NCBI GenBank assembly: GCA_014706295.1
Contig: JACSVZ010000011.1
Coordinates: forward strand, 6,225,163-6,289,162
Reading direction: 5' to 3'
Origin: Lycocorax pyrrhopterus obiensis
Taxonomy: Eukaryota; Chordata; Aves; Passeriformes; Paradisaeidae
DNA length: 64,000 nucleotides
The notes under the pieces are model-generated. The model searched no databases. It was given only the letters and a program-made list of their open reading frames with translations, and was not told the DNA's origin. Below, in pieces: positions 35,541 to 49,059 of this stretch. How positions within the stretch are numbered: position 1 is the stretch's first letter; the number at the start of each line of letters is the position of its first letter. Made by a program: the position numbers and the translations under genes.

Positions 35541-36479
35541 GAAGGACCAAGAGTATTTTGGAAAACAGACTGGTCAGAGGGGAGGGGAATTTCAGGATGG
35601 GGCAATAAGGAGATTGTGTGCAGGTTCTGATTTTCAAGACCAGATGTTTAAAATAAATGTCTGACAAAGGTGGGGAAGAGGCATTAAAAATGGTTTGTAC
35701 TGCTCACATTTGGGGTCCGTCTGGGCAATATTGTCACTCTGTGGTGTAGAGCAAAACTAGCTCATGGAGGTCCTAATGATTGGGATCATATTAAATAAAA
35801 TTTTGGCTGCGGACACAACACTGGATTACAGTTTAGGAACCTATCCTATATAGTGGCATAAATTTGGCCCTACTAATAAAAAAAAAAAAAGTACCACAAA
35901 GATAGATAGGAATTCTCTCTTAGCCGTACTAGTACTATAAAGTCTTTATATATAAGCCATCTTTAGTCCTTCCCTACTTCTTACAGTTAACAGAAAATGA
36001 TCCTGGTTATGAAGGAAAAGGCTCCTCCTTATGAATTTTATACAAGCCAGATGTAGCAAGTTCCACATTTGAGGATATGTTTCACAGAAGAGATCAAACT
36101 CAGATTAAAAGAACTAGAAGTGCAGTCTGCAATGATGCGTGGACAGACATGTGTCTCCAACTCCAGGCTTTTGAGAATTCCTTTTAAACAGGAAAGTGTG
36201 CAAAAAAAGCTACTGAAATTTTATAAGAGATAAATTGCACAATACCAACCTGATTAAATTTCAAATGCTATCAACTTTTGCTTAGAGTCTACGAGAGAGA
36301 ACAGACCTGAATTGAGAGTGCAGCCATTGAAAATGCTTTCCAGGCAGGTCCAGACGTGACAAATGAATGTCCACATTGAATGACAATGTCATTGTAACGA
36401 CAGAAGCACTGGAAGATCAAGCAAAGTGCACAATCATAACTCTGCATTTCAGTGCAAAATTCACCCTTAATACTTAGGA
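35541..36479. other. Noncoding stretch after hAT fossil
   Basis: AT-rich with a poly-A run at about 35878-35890. Further transposase sequence may be present but too decayed to recognise; no terminal inverted repeats or 8-bp target duplication were identified. Confidence 0.4.
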
Positions 36480-36980
36480 GTGGTGACCTCTGGGTGACAA
36501 AATGCCTGCAGTGTCCCAGGTGCACACACCTGTGCATCGGAAGGCTGGCATCACCACACTGCTCCATCACAGCCTGGAGGTACATGCTGCACTAGTTAGA
36601 TGCCTATGCAAAGTGCACAGAGATAAAACCAGTCCCACAAGAGTACCCCAGTCCCCTCTCCCTGCCGTGCAGCCACAGCTCCCCAGTAAAGCCCATTTCC
36701 TCCGGCACTTTCCCAGGTGGGTGATTGCACCAGGGCTCAGCTACCAGAACGGCATTTGGCAGCTCAGAAGGCAAAGGTGGTGGGATGAAGCAGAAAGACC
36801 CCAAGGCAGCCCCAGGAGAGGCTCAGCAGTGTCCAAGGGTCTCTGGCACTGGGACACTGGGGAACAGCAGGGTCTTGCTGCTCCATCACCCCACATGTCC
36901 CTTTTCAGCAGTGACCACTGTCAAGTGTCACCACTGCCCGTGTCAAAGTGCAGGTGAGCATCTGCCATAGCTCTCTTCTC
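36480..36980. other. GC-rich islet
   Basis: Overlapping 66-151 codon frames on both strands over one GC-rich stretch, none recognised. Confidence 0.45.
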
Positions 36981-39900
36981 ACAGGGCTGATTTGTGGGCA
37001 GGGTGCATTTAATAAATCACTTAAATTTCAACTTTTGGATTCACCTGTAATCCCCAGGGTTTCATGAAATGTTTTTCTTACCCTCTTTATAATTATACAC
37101 ATACTTAAGATTAAACAGGGGTAGAATTTCCTAAGTACATGCCATAAATACTTTCATATGCCAAACTAAAAGTTTCCTCTCTCATGTTTAGTGACCCTCA
37201 AATCACACTTCTTTCAGATCACCCAACTGTTACAGTAATAGCAAAAGCAACGGGATGGAAATAGCAAAATTACACACACACACACACTTTAGGCTATATT
37301 CACAAAAAGGAACAACCTCCCCCCTGAAATGCAGCCAGCTCTGGGCTGAAATGATTTTTGATTTAAGAAACAAAACAACTCTCCAGCAATTTTGGAGAAA
37401 GACAAGTTTTGCACAGGGGCTCTGCTCATCTAAAGCAAGGAGCAGAGAAATAGGAATGTCTCCCTGCAGAAAGAGCAAGCCTGGAAGCCACCCTACTTGC
37501 TAAATAGCACAGCACACTGATTGCTGCCTGTAAAAGTGGCCGAAAGAAACTGAAAAACATGAATCTGCATTTTCCAGGAAGCTCTGAGTAAGATTTGGAT
37601 AACCAATGAGTTTCCCTGTAGATGGGACAAGAGCAACAGTAAAGGAAGCGGAGAACGAACCCCCAACGCAGTGGTGCAAGTTCTCATTTGCAATGCTAGA
37701 GCTGCTTTATATGCTGAGCTCCCATCCTTCAAGAGCAGGTCAATGTTTTAATGTGGATTGGGCACATAAATGCAGATCAATTTATGCATTAAAAAAAATC
37801 ATCTACATGTGCATTTATTTCAATTTCATTTTAGTGAATCAGGTCCTGATTCAATGCTAACTGAAAACCCTTGAAATAACTGCGAGCTTGCTCATAGCCA
37901 ATTCTGTGTCACCACTATGAAATTAGTAGTGAAATTAAATGGCTCAACAGTGCTAAGACATTCCCCAACTACTCCAGCAAGCAGTCGCTCACCTCTAAGG
38001 TTAACAGGATAAAGGCTGGATAAAGAAACTACTCATTATACCAGCTCTACAAAGAAGCAATTATGAGACTTTATAAAGTGGTTTCAAATATATTTTGCAA
38101 ACTAGGACTCAGACAAATATTAGTGGCAGCAAATTACAGTACTTAGCAGAATTATCACCAGAAAAGAGACTCTTTTAATCTATAAAAAATATCAACAAAA
38201 GATGTAAATATGGACTCCTTGATGGGTGGTATATCTTGAAGAAAATATACATCTAATCTCACAGTGTGTTACCTCCAGTACCTGGAGAGAAGGTTAACAA
38301 TTCAGAGCTGTTTCCTACAGCTATAGAATATATTTTGATGTAGATTTGTAGATATCACAGACTTAAAATCTATTGTATAATCACAGGGCAAGTGCAAGGA
38401 ACCTGGGGACATACTTCTCCACAGTAAAGTGCTGGAACACTGGCTTTCATTTTAATCAATGCTATTCCCTGTTTTTAACAAATTATATTTCATTCTGTGG
38501 CCTTTAGGTTCTATTTTTCTGCACATAAACAGCAACAGGGTTTTCCCCACCACAGGTACAATTTGCAGCTGAATCCTGGCATTACACAAGTGTTTATCTC
38601 CACGTGTGATGGGCAGCTGGGAGAGCACAGAGTCACCCTCACTGAGTTTCAAGCATCAGATAATGGTCTTCAGAGCAGCCCTGCTTGGGTGCCAACAGAT
38701 CTGCTGCTGCTCTGGGTTAAACTGCACATGCCAGCAGGAACACTGCTGGTGATCCAGGGGTTCGCAATCCCCATGCATTCCCCTCCTCACAGTCCCGTTC
38801 AAGCGGGTGAATGAGTGGTGGGAACCAGCACCTTGGGATGTCAAGCAGTTATTGCAGGTTACCACCAGGATAACACAGAAAAACTTGCCCATCCTGTCAC
38901 ACACCATTCATGTTCAAACACGCTGAACGCCAAGCTGCAGTTCAAGAAGTCAAAGATTTCTCTGGCTTTGGCCTCTCCTTGCTCAAAGCATGAAGCACTC
39001 CAGTGGAGGCCAGTGCTCATCCCACGTGACCAACTACAGGCAGAAAATGCTCCTGTGGCTCCCTGACGTTTCTTTCTCTCCAGTTTTTAGTCCCTCTTTC
39101 ACTGAAGGAAGAATATGCACAGTTTTAAACACCTTCCATTAAAACCACATACAAAATGTTTTGGACAGCACTCCAGCAGATCTGGGAAGTGACCCTGATC
39201 ACACGCCCCAGCAAAGGGGACAATTTCCGGGGCAGTGGCAATCACTGCCTCCCTCCTCTTCCCATGAGGGACCTCAGTCCTACCCTGAACCCACTCCCAA
39301 CCACATTTACCTGAAAGCTGTGGTAGCTGCCAGCAGCAAGCATCCGAAACCGTCTGCATTAACTGAACACATCTGGGAAGCAAGCTTCCATGGGCTCTTT
39401 AACCCTTCCTTGCTTCACTCATGTGAATTTGTGTTTGGCAAGCTCCAAAACATTCAGAGGTCAGGTTTTAGCTTAATTAAGAGACCACAAAAATCCAGAC
39501 AGTCATCCAAACCTTCTGAGCCCTTGGAGTGTGGGAAAGTAAAGTAAGAAAATCACACGCCAGTAATTTCTCTGAAGATTTCTCATGTTTGCTGTTTTGA
39601 AAATACCAGAACCTTTTCTCTCGCTCACACGGTACTTAAGCCCAACAGAGACCCCACCAAAAACTCAATACAGAACACCTGAGCTCTGGTGCATTACCAC
39701 TTGCAGCTGCTTTAATTTTCCAGTATCACACAGGTGCTTTTCAGACTCCTCCTCAGGAAATCTGCAGGGGATATTACTTCTACCTATGTTCTGTCACATA
39801 CCACCTCTTTAGTTTCTTCCAGCAGTTCCTTCATTTTTAAAATCCATCTTCCTAAATTTGGAAAAAAAATCCTCCCCTTTGTTCCCCAGGTGGGTATAAT

Positions 39901-40559
39901 TCACCCCTTACTCCTCCACATTTGCTATCTGACTCCTGGATGAAACAGCAGAGAGCTGCAGTGTCAGCAGTTCCTAAAGAGACCATCCCTTTCCCTTACT
40001 GTTTTGATAATGGTTGCTCCATGAGATCAATTAAAAGAAGAAAATGAAAACAGGAATTGATACCCAAGCCTAAGCCCTTGCCCAAGCTGAGGGCACCAAC
40101 AATTGCAGAGATAATTTAGTGGTGCTCTCCTGCCCTCATTTTGTCCATGTTTATTTATGCATCTTTCCGTTATAAGCATCGTACATTAAAGTCAATAGCC
40201 TACCACTGCTTATCAGAAAACAAGTGGAGCCAGACCTGGACTTCTATAAATAAGATTTACTCTATTGGCTAAATAATGACATCTAAACTGGTCTGATTTA
40301 ACTGACTATGGCAGTTCTTAGAGCAAAATTTAATTACACTTTGTACTTATTACAGTTCCTTTGTGTGCCTCTTGCTTCCCAGCAATTTTGAAATATAGAC
40401 TTAAGTCTGCTGTACAATACATCTCCATACCTATAGTGACATGTGCTAACAGATGGCACCACGAGCACAGAGCAGCAGATCAGCATGAGTTGTCAGTTTT
40501 GGTGGCCATGTTTTCCCTTAAGTTATCTCAGCCCAACAAAAAATGGCACGAAATAATCA
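36981..40559. other. Noncoding stretch
   Basis: AT-rich with mildly GC-rich parts at 38560-39420 that contain overlapping unrecognised frames. Holds the (AC)8 tract and the small palindrome TGAATCAGG-T-CCTGATTCA (37835-37853). No gene recognised. Confidence 0.45.
37272..37287 (+). repeat. (AC)8 microsatellite
   Basis: Eight uninterrupted AC units. A short candidate polymorphic locus. Confidence 0.85.
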
Positions 40560-40830
40560 CTGCCCATTTCCCGCGGGCCGGGAAGAGCATGACTCAGCAG
40601 CAGCGCTTTTTATAACATCCAGACACTTGACTTTCTAGAAATGCTTTTATATTTATGGAGCGCGTTCGTTATGGAAGTCTGCTAGGTAACGGATGCTCTG
40701 GGATGATGCTGCTCCACCATAAATGCAGCAAGAGCTCCGACATCTCAGGGCCTTGGGTGGGCTGGGCAGCGCTCAGGAGGAGGCGAATGACGCGTGTTTG
40801 TGTTTGTCGGGTAATATTGCTCTATAAAAT
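40560..40830. promoter_or_regulatory. CpG-enriched block with NF-E2/ARE site
   Basis: Around 14 or more CpGs by eye in about 260 bases (CCGCGGGCCGGG at the left end, GGAGCGCGTTCG, GAATGACGCGTG), in contrast with almost none in flanking sequence. Its left part contains ATGACTCAGCA (listed separately). No coding frame is recognised. It may be a small regulatory element or cryptic promoter. Confidence 0.4.
40589..40599 (+). promoter_or_regulatory. NF-E2 / antioxidant-response type site
   Basis: ATGACTCAGCA is a perfect NF-E2/MAF-type word (TGAC-NNN-GC core with AP-1 TGACTCA inside). It lies in a locally CpG-rich setting, which makes it more notable than an isolated AP-1 match. Confidence 0.45.
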
Positions 40831-42299
40831 TATATTAGATGTGCATTAGGGGCTGTAAGAGAAGACAGGAAGAGTAAAGGATACACATAAGCAGGAAAGA
40901 GAAGCACACGCAGGGGCACTGGAGAGCGCTCACATGGTTCTGCCTCCCCACCGCTCTGTGCCATGGGGAGCTGCCAGCACCCTCCCCACCCGCTCGCACC
41001 ACCAGCCACGGGGCGCAAAACTGGGAAGGAGCCATGAGGTTTGGTGTCACACCTCACACTCAGGTTTCACATGCACTGTATCCCACTCAGAGGAAACTTA
41101 GGACTATCCCAAGCTGGGGCTCAGCACCAATGTTAAAAAACCCCCACCATAGTGAAGATACTAGCACATACTCCTAACACGATTTAAAAACGGGATGCCC
41201 TAAACCTCATCCTTCCCCCAAGCTCCCAAAACTTCAGAGCCCCTTAGGACCTATCCTAAGGGCTACATATTCTATCATCCTCTGATTACATTTCCTGAAT
41301 CCACACTCCAAACACATTCATGGCACAGCTTTACAATACCTTTGAACAGCCTCAGGGCTGGGAGCAGTGGAGTTGCTGTCACCTCACCAGAGCTGGGTGT
41401 AACACTCCAACACCTGCCCGAATTCAAGGCTGAGTTGATTGAAGAGCATCATGGGAAATGTAGTCCTTGATGAGTCCTCCTCTTCCTCTTCTTCTTCCCT
41501 CTCCCTGTTCCCAGCACACACATTCTTCTGGGATCCTTGGATCGGGGATGTCGAGTTGACAGAGTCCAGGCTCAGTTGTTGCATCCCCAGGAAGAAGCTT
41601 CTTTCTTCAGAGCCTTCAAGGACACAACTGTCTCCTGCCATTTGGACCTTCATCCGGGGAAAACCCACAGAGGCTGAATTTAGCTACAATTAAATGTCAG
41701 TTTAATTAATATAGGTTTTTCTGGTGCCTTCTGTTTTAGCTTTTATAACTGCCCAACCACTGATTATTTATATTTTTTTAAAGGATTCATTGTTCTTCCA
41801 CTGATGCCTGAAATCAAGGTCTCAAAGCAACATCCTCCAAATCCTTCATGGAGGAGAATCTGTATTTTTTAAAATGATTGGTGGAACATTCTTACTTGGT
41901 GTGTTTGCATGTAGAGAACCACTTGTGTGCAGCTCTAAATATGACTAATGTCTAAATGTGACTAAGTGGACTACAGACATTTCAGAGGATAGGGTGTTAC
42001 TAGGCAGATAAGAATTTCAGATGCAAACTTGAAAGTATAATTGGCGCGTGAGCAGGTAGCAGGAAACCGTGTAGAATATATTTTCTGAAGATCTACACTT
42101 CCACCATTTCTCTGCAGTGGAAATGCATCAGCACTCGATTTTTACCATCAAAGCCTGCGATGTTGTAACCTACTGCAGAATTGTGGCCTTAGGGTTCAGT
42201 AAATTACTGTAAAATAATTTTAAATGTTTGCTGTTTTCTTTCAAAATGAAAAATACAGAACGAAAACCTCAAAAAACATCACACAGAAATAACTGGTTT
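40831..42299. other. Noncoding stretch
   Basis: A GC-rich part (40850-41060) has overlapping frames on both strands. A CCT/CTT-rich pyrimidine tract (about 41471-41510) encodes a chance poly-serine run in the plus frame. The rest is AT-rich. No gene recognised. Confidence 0.45.
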
Positions 42300-45039
42300 G
42301 GTTATATTACTGCAAGAGTGTGGAAATGCTTTTGAAGCCTCCCTGCTGCCGGGTGGGTGCCCAGGGTGCTTTGGGGTCCTGGTCCTGCCATCAGACCAGG
42401 TGTGGCAGAGCTGAGGGTCCCTGCTGGCTCCCCAGCTCCAGCACACTGCCCTGGACACCTCATGGCAGCAGGGTCTATGCCTCAGGCACTCTCAAAAGAA
42501 TATGTGTGAATTAGGTGCTGCATCCAACAGCAAAATTTTTCAATCGAGGCCAAGAAGGAGAAAAATTTTACAGGAAGATGGGTCTAGTTTTAATTACAGC
42601 AGCACAAATACAACCCTGGCAAACCCCTGCAGAACAGACACCTCTTACCATTTCCCTCTCAGAACCACAGCAAAAAACACATGAAAGGTCATATACAAGA
42701 TAGGATTTGACACAATAAGATTTCACTCCCATGTTAATGCACCTCAGATCAAGCCTGCAAAAGTGAAATAATAAATTTAGGAAAACAAGCAAAATGACCC
42801 TACTGGTTGGTTGGTTTTCTAGATACCATCTACATATTTTAGAAACGTACAACCTTCTAATAGAAATGAATAAACTACTCAACCATAAAGTTGCTATAGA
42901 AGATATGCTTGTTCTGATTGGAAAGGGCATCTGCTATCTGCAATATTGATAATACTTTTCAAATTTCATCTGCTTTTGTTTGCATTCTGTGTCGTCTGTT
43001 TAAACACACTGGGAATAATAATGAATCCCAGCATTATCTCCACTTTTTCAAGGCCGAACATATAACTTTATCACAAAAATAATTAAAATTCTTTGGCACT
43101 CTTGTATCTTTTCCATTAAACGTTATCAAGCAGTGACAATAAACTAACATCAGTCCAAGGCTGCCCATATGCTGCTTTTAAAAAGAATGTATTTGTCCCA
43201 GGGTGAGAGACATGAATTTTGTGTTTACAGGGTCAAACAATTCCAAAGTTTTTTACAGTGTAAGGACTAAAAAATCTGTGCATGCACACACACATGCAAA
43301 TGCACAAACACAGAGCTGAGGATATTGGGTTCAGAGGGAACACCTACAAACTGTTTTGTTAAAACTTCCGTTCACAGGCAAATCTTAGCAGCTTAATAAT
43401 TTGGAGAACTAAAGATATAAATATTTTGCATACTTGTACAACACAGTCAATCCAATAAATGATGCTCTGAAACATTCTTGGATGTCATATGCAGTTAATC
43501 TCAGATGTAGCAGTGATTTTTTTCCTGAACTGAATTTCATATATAGAGCTATATATTATCTCCTACACATAGGAATAATGTTACAACTTTATTTTGAAAA
43601 TCAGTAATATTTTGAAATTAATAATATTAGTTTTATCATCTGTTTAAAATCCTTTTTCCTTTGTTATCCAAGATAAAGAAAAATAAAATGTATTCTCTGA
43701 TAATCTTTGCTTAATATTGATTAATACTCATTAGGTATTTAAGAAGGAAGCCACCAACACTTCATTTTTCACACAGGTCTAATTATTTGCCAGTGGAAAC
43801 CAGTGTAGGTTTTAGAACACATTGCTACAATATCTAACTCCAAAGTCTTTATGATTTTTATAATCTGTGCTAACTTCTGCTTAAAATGTAGTAAAGCAAT
43901 GATGTTGATCTCATTTCAATACCACATACACAGTATTGCATAGTAATGCTCTGGCTTTTATAAGCCAGGAAACAGTACCAACTCACTAAACAGATCCATC
44001 AGGATAATTGAAGAACTCATTTCAGGAGAACTCCCACATGAAGGCAGAAATGTTAGAAGATGTTAAATTTTCTTTTTGTGTATTGTTGGCTCGCTTGATA
44101 AGCAGAAGCAAGTTTATACAGCTCTGCAGCTAGTGTAGAATGCTTAAGCAAGAAATCCATAACTTTTAATATGATGAGATTGTCCTGCTAGGAGAGATGG
44201 ATTTTTTCCAATATCACTGCTAACAAACAAGTAGAGTTTCCTGTATCAGCACATTTCTGTTTCTACTCTGCAGCACACATGTGCTTCATTTAGAAACAAT
44301 ACATGGCTCAACATTTTTGGCATATTAAAAATGAGACGAGTACGTTGGACTAGCTGATGGACAGGTATCCTAACAGGTTTCTTTGGAGAATGAGTACAAA
44401 ATCCTATACAGATAGACACACTGACAAGGTTGAGAAAATAGGGAGGGGGGAAGTGTGAAGTTATTTGTGTTAACTTCCCTTCCAAGATTTAGTGGCAGTG
44501 TTACTTACTGGAGTGACTGCTGGGTGGACAGATAATGTCACGCAGTGTCTTATTACATGATTTCAAACCCCTGTGCACAATCTCACTTGCTGCATGAAAC
44601 TTAAATATGTTTCAGGTAGGAGCTAAATAAAAGACATTACTTTTCATCTGCTTTTTCACTTAATGCTAATATAGTCACTTGTCAGTGAATGTAAAAGTAA
44701 AGGAGACAAGGGTTTATTTTTATACCTCACAGAACAGCAACTGGTGATTTCCCTTAGATCATTGCTTTTGTGTGTGCAGGCACTAAGCTTTTTTCTTTTA
44801 ATATTTTAGACATACTTTATTTTTTATTCAAAACAGTTTTATCCCAACTCTGACATGCCGATACTGTCAAGAAAGGAGGTGTGATGTTTAAACGTTACTG
44901 GGTACTTTTTCTCATTATACCTTATGAAGGTAGGTGGTGCATCTCATTAATCCTAGAGCTAATCAGCAGGCTCAGGGTATTCATTCCTTCGAAGGTTTGG
45001 CTGAAGACACAACTCTCTGGTTCACTTTAGAGGATTTAG
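42300..45039. other. AT-rich noncoding stretch
   Basis: A GC-rich patch at 42330-42480, a (GGTT)3 at about 42806-42817 and a CA-rich patch at 43283-43312. From 43370 to 44200 it is very AT-rich with homeodomain-like words. No frame of 60 codons between 42931 and 44245. No repeat recognised. Confidence 0.45.
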
Positions 45040-45760
45040 AGCACATATGTCTCAGAGAGCAGTCAGTGGGGACATGGAGCTGAGCTGCTGCTCGGATGGG
45101 ATTGCTCGGCAGCAGCACAGCTCTGCCCGGCTGCAGGGCCCTTCCTGGGGCAAACCACATCCCAAATACCACACAAGGTGTCCCACACACAGTGAATGAA
45201 ATCGTGCTTTCTCTCTAGGCACTATGTGCTTTGTGTTCAGGAAAAGCAGCATGGAGACCTGTCAAATCTCCATGAGGGATGACGTGAAGGTGAGGCAGAC
45301 TCCAGGTTCCTCCTGGCCCGCAGCACTGCGCCCGTGGCCAGGAGAGGGGACTGCTCCCTTCTCTTTTGGTGCACCTCTGAGGGATGTCGTGCAGAGTTAC
45401 TGTTTCAGCTGTGATGAGCAGGCAGCAGCCACCAGAGCATGCTGGCAAGCCACCGGTGTGGCAAGTGACATGTGGCACATGGCACATGGCATGGCTGAGC
45501 TCGTCCCTACACCAGACCTGGCCATGGGATGAGCGGGATGCCAGAGGTGCCGTGAGTGCAGCAGGGAGGCTGTGCCATGCAGGCTTTGGAGAGCAGGGCT
45601 CCTGCAGCAAGAGCATAATTGAGAGAGCCCTGCCTTGGCTGGTGCTCAGCAGATGAGAACAAGCTGCAAGCTGTGGCGTTGGTGGCCACAGGAGCAGCAG
45701 GTTGAGAGCACTCTCCCCTGTCACTTTGCTTTCAGCCAGCACACAGCATGATCTGGCAGG
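45040..45760. other. GC-rich islet
   Basis: The longest islet (about 700 bases). Overlapping frames up to 175 codons lie on both strands, none recognised. Near 45470-45494 the GGCACAT unit is repeated in tandem, producing the Cys/His-looking peptide in the minus frame. Confidence 0.45.
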
Positions 45761-47099
45761 ACAGACCAGGAGCCTTCACTCCAGTTAATTATCAGAGTGT
45801 TGCAGCTTCAGTTCTTTGCTTTCTTTTTCACCTTCTTCACTTTTTCTACCTAACCTCCCTTTGGTTTTCTCAAGTACGCACGCCTACTCAATTCAATTAG
45901 CCTTGGATACAGCACCGAGGCCTCACATACCTGTAGTCATTATCCCAAGCACTTTTCATAAGAGTATGGATATTAGTCCCAAAGTCCTGGCAAAATTCCA
46001 GCTAAGCTAATGTATTTACAGCCTAACCTCCCCAAATGTATCTCTTAGTTTTAAATAGGGGAGTTATTCTTCATTTTCCCTCCTTACTTTGCTGCGTGTA
46101 GTTTCTCATAGAGTTAAACTTATTCCCCATGGCAGAATAATGCGGGATTTTTCAGTCTTACCGCCTTGCAACATTTGGTATTTTTCTTTAAGCTGCTGCT
46201 TCTGGACTCCTGAGACTGCAAGAATCCCGGTTCCCAACCCCTCCCTTTTTTTTAAAAGCAAGCCGCTAATCCTTGTGTAAAAAAGCTTAAAGCACAAAGC
46301 TCCAAAACAACTAAAAGATGCAACTCAACATCTATTATTATCTTTAAAATATCCCGTGAATTTAAATTAATTCTCATGTTGTCTGAGTCCTGCCCCAGAC
46401 ACATTCCTGCAGCTGGTGATGCCAGTGGTGCCGCAGAGCCGGGGCTGAGAGCAGTTATGTCCATCTCTGCCCTGAGCCAATCTGCCTCCTCTTTCACACG
46501 CCCACTTCTGCTCCCAGTTGCACCAGCAAGATCACTGGGGCTGCCTGACTGCAGCTGTGGGCAGAATGTGACTCTTACGTGTTGCTGAAGGGCAGGCCTG
46601 GGGCCAAACCCTGCCCTCCTGTGTCATGCCAGAATTTCTCAGTGCACACAGGTAACAGTCGATACCTGCACCTCTGTAAAGGGGACGGTCGTTCCAAGAT
46701 GTTTTCTCAAGATTTTGGCTTGTTGTGGAAGGATGGGGGGTTTGTTGCCCAGCCTCTGTCATATGCTAAGAGAGACGCAGCAGATCCCGTCTGAAGGGAG
46801 GTGCCCAGCTCCCTCAGAGGCACGAAGCTGCCACGTCCCGGGTGGTCTGCTCAGCCCACCACTCCCATGGGCACGTTCCAGATTTCCAGGGTTGGCTACA
46901 TGGAAGGAAACGTGCCCATTCAGACTCCAGGGGAGTCACACATTTAATTCCTCTGCACCAAGTTCGATAGACTTTCTTGACAGGGAGATAATGGGGCATT
47001 TTGGGCCTCATCCTTTTCTTCAGTTCCTTGGATTTAGCTGGAATTCCTTGGAGATTAAAACAGGCAAGTTTAAATAGCATTTCATTTCATCTCTGGCTT
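45761..47099. other. Noncoding stretch
   Basis: Mixed composition with GC-rich parts at 46390-46620 and 46790-46880. Frames on both strands are unrecognised. No repeat recognised. Confidence 0.4.
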
Positions 47100-48010
47100 G
47101 CTTTACTGAGGTCCTCTTGTGACAGACTCACAAACATTATTCATTAGTTTGCTCACCTATCCGTACCCCTACCCAGCTACCCAATATTCGAAGACAATCA
47201 ACAAATTAATGATTTCACATTTTCAGCCCATTAAATTATTTATTGCCGGTGTCAATAGAAAGTTTTTAAAAGGTAAAATATATTTGTATATTGACTGCCA
47301 ATTCTACATGGATGTAATGGCACCAGGCAGTGTACCACATCATGAAATAAAAATTAAATTGTAGTTGGGCTTTTAAATCAACTCAATTAAAATAAAGAGA
47401 TTCTTGGCTTGATATAGGGAAATATTTGTATTTCCAATTCTATTTGTTAATACATTGACATATGTGCTATTTTTTAAATGTAGCACTAAGTGCACTTTCT
47501 GTCAATGCCATAGATTTTTTAATAGACTGAGAAAATGCATTTCATTTCTTCTTATTTTCCTTCAATACATCATTTGGTTCTGCTTTTTTGCCTGCATGAA
47601 ATTCATTTTCTAATGGAAATATTTGTTTTGTAAATCAAATATGTATTATGCACAAAATGCAAAGCACAAATTAAATTATGTTAATGAAATGAAAGAGATA
47701 TGAAATGCATATTTCATGGACAAAACATAACCTCAGCAAACAACCATTTCTTGATAAAATCTTTAAACACAATCTCATTCTGTGACAGACATATTGTTAA
47801 AGCAGATAGCACCTCATTTAAATGGTTTCCTTTAATATTAGTGCTTAGTATATAATTGTAAATAACTTTTGGGATGAAAAACCAATAATGAAATACTGTC
47901 TTTAATAGTTTGCTATTGATGTCAGCATAAAATTTGTAGTAGTTGAATATTGGAAATTGGGAGTGCGCACACATATAGTCAAAAGCTGTAAATGATTGCA
48001 TATTTAAATA
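47100..48010. other. Enhancer-like AT-rich block
   Basis: About 900 bases with a dense mixture of homeodomain (TTAATGA, CAATTAAAA, AATTAAAT), POU (ATGCAAAG at 47657-47664, ATGCATAT at 47705-47712), TGTCAATAG and TTTTTAATAG words. An 18-base hairpin ATGAAAT-GCAT-ATTTCAT (47700-47717) surrounds one POU word. This is the composition most like a deeply conserved noncoding element in the window, but conservation was not tested. Its two open frames (47119-47364 and 47714-48001) are not recognised. Confidence 0.35.
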
Positions 48011-49059
48011 GAGCTGACTAAGGCAAAGATGTTATAGATATTAGTAATAGGCAGAAAATTATGCTGACCTAACATTATTTGACAAAACCCACTGTTTTAA
48101 ATTATATATTGGTTACACTTAATGAATAATAGATTCTGTAGGTGTTGTTTCCCACATCACAATGCTGATGACACTATATGTTGGAGACTTCTTAGTCTTC
48201 CTTCTGACAATAAAGCAGGTAGAGCCCACAAAGGCCACCAAAACACAAAACTGTGTCCATGGGTCTCCAACCTAGCCTAGTCTTCTGCAGGACAAACATT
48301 CCCAAAGATAGGAGCAAAAGACACATTCCTGAACAAACACAATGCAAGAAAAAGCACTTGACACACAGGAGGGGATTTCAGGCAGGTCTTGGGTTACTGT
48401 ACCCTCCTAAGTAGTAGAGCCATTACAGAGATCCCACCCATTTGTTGGGTTCCATCCCTGTTTTGCCATCAGTCGGATTCAGTGGGTTGGCCCACATCTG
48501 TGGCATACATTCCTCCATCCTCCTCTCTGCCTTGAGCACACATGAAATCCAGAACAGAGAGAGCTCTTGATATGTAAGCCAATTCTTTCAGACTTTTTAG
48601 GGCCACAAAGAATGTATTAAACCACCAAAGGGACATCTGTCTCTTCTCTACTATATTATTTTTATCAAAAATGCTAAGAAAGAGAAAGAACATGATGCAG
48701 AGTAAAAAGAAACAACCAGCCCCAAAACTCAGATGATCATTAGAGAGCTGGAAGATGCCTGTAATCTAACAGGTGATAAGAAGACCAAAGCGCTTATTTG
48801 AATGTTGCTATTCTTTGCGTGAAAGCAGGAGAGCTATACATAATTAATTGGGATCTGCTTCATTTTCTGAAGGAGAACATATTTGTTTTTATATTAAGTA
48901 TTACAGAAGACACTTAAGATTCAGGCACTGATACCTGATAATTGTTTATCATTGTTTTTTGCAGGAGGGAAGCAAGATTGATGGACAAACTAGGACAGTG
49001 TTGTCTGGAGGCCTTTGGCTTTTAAGTCTCTGTGGTTTTAGTTCTTAGCCCAGTATCAT
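48011..49059. other. Noncoding stretch
   Basis: AT-rich, with nothing recognised. Confidence 0.5.

Noticed and set aside
36117..36135. Trp-Thr-Asp peptide near the hAT fossil, recalling the D-x-W-T motif of hAT enzymes
   Set aside because: That motif should lie before the L-K-P-F block in the protein, but here it lies after it; likely coincidence.
41439..41693. Frame with a poly-serine run
   Set aside because: The serine run comes from a CCT/CTT pyrimidine microsatellite; the rest is unrecognised.
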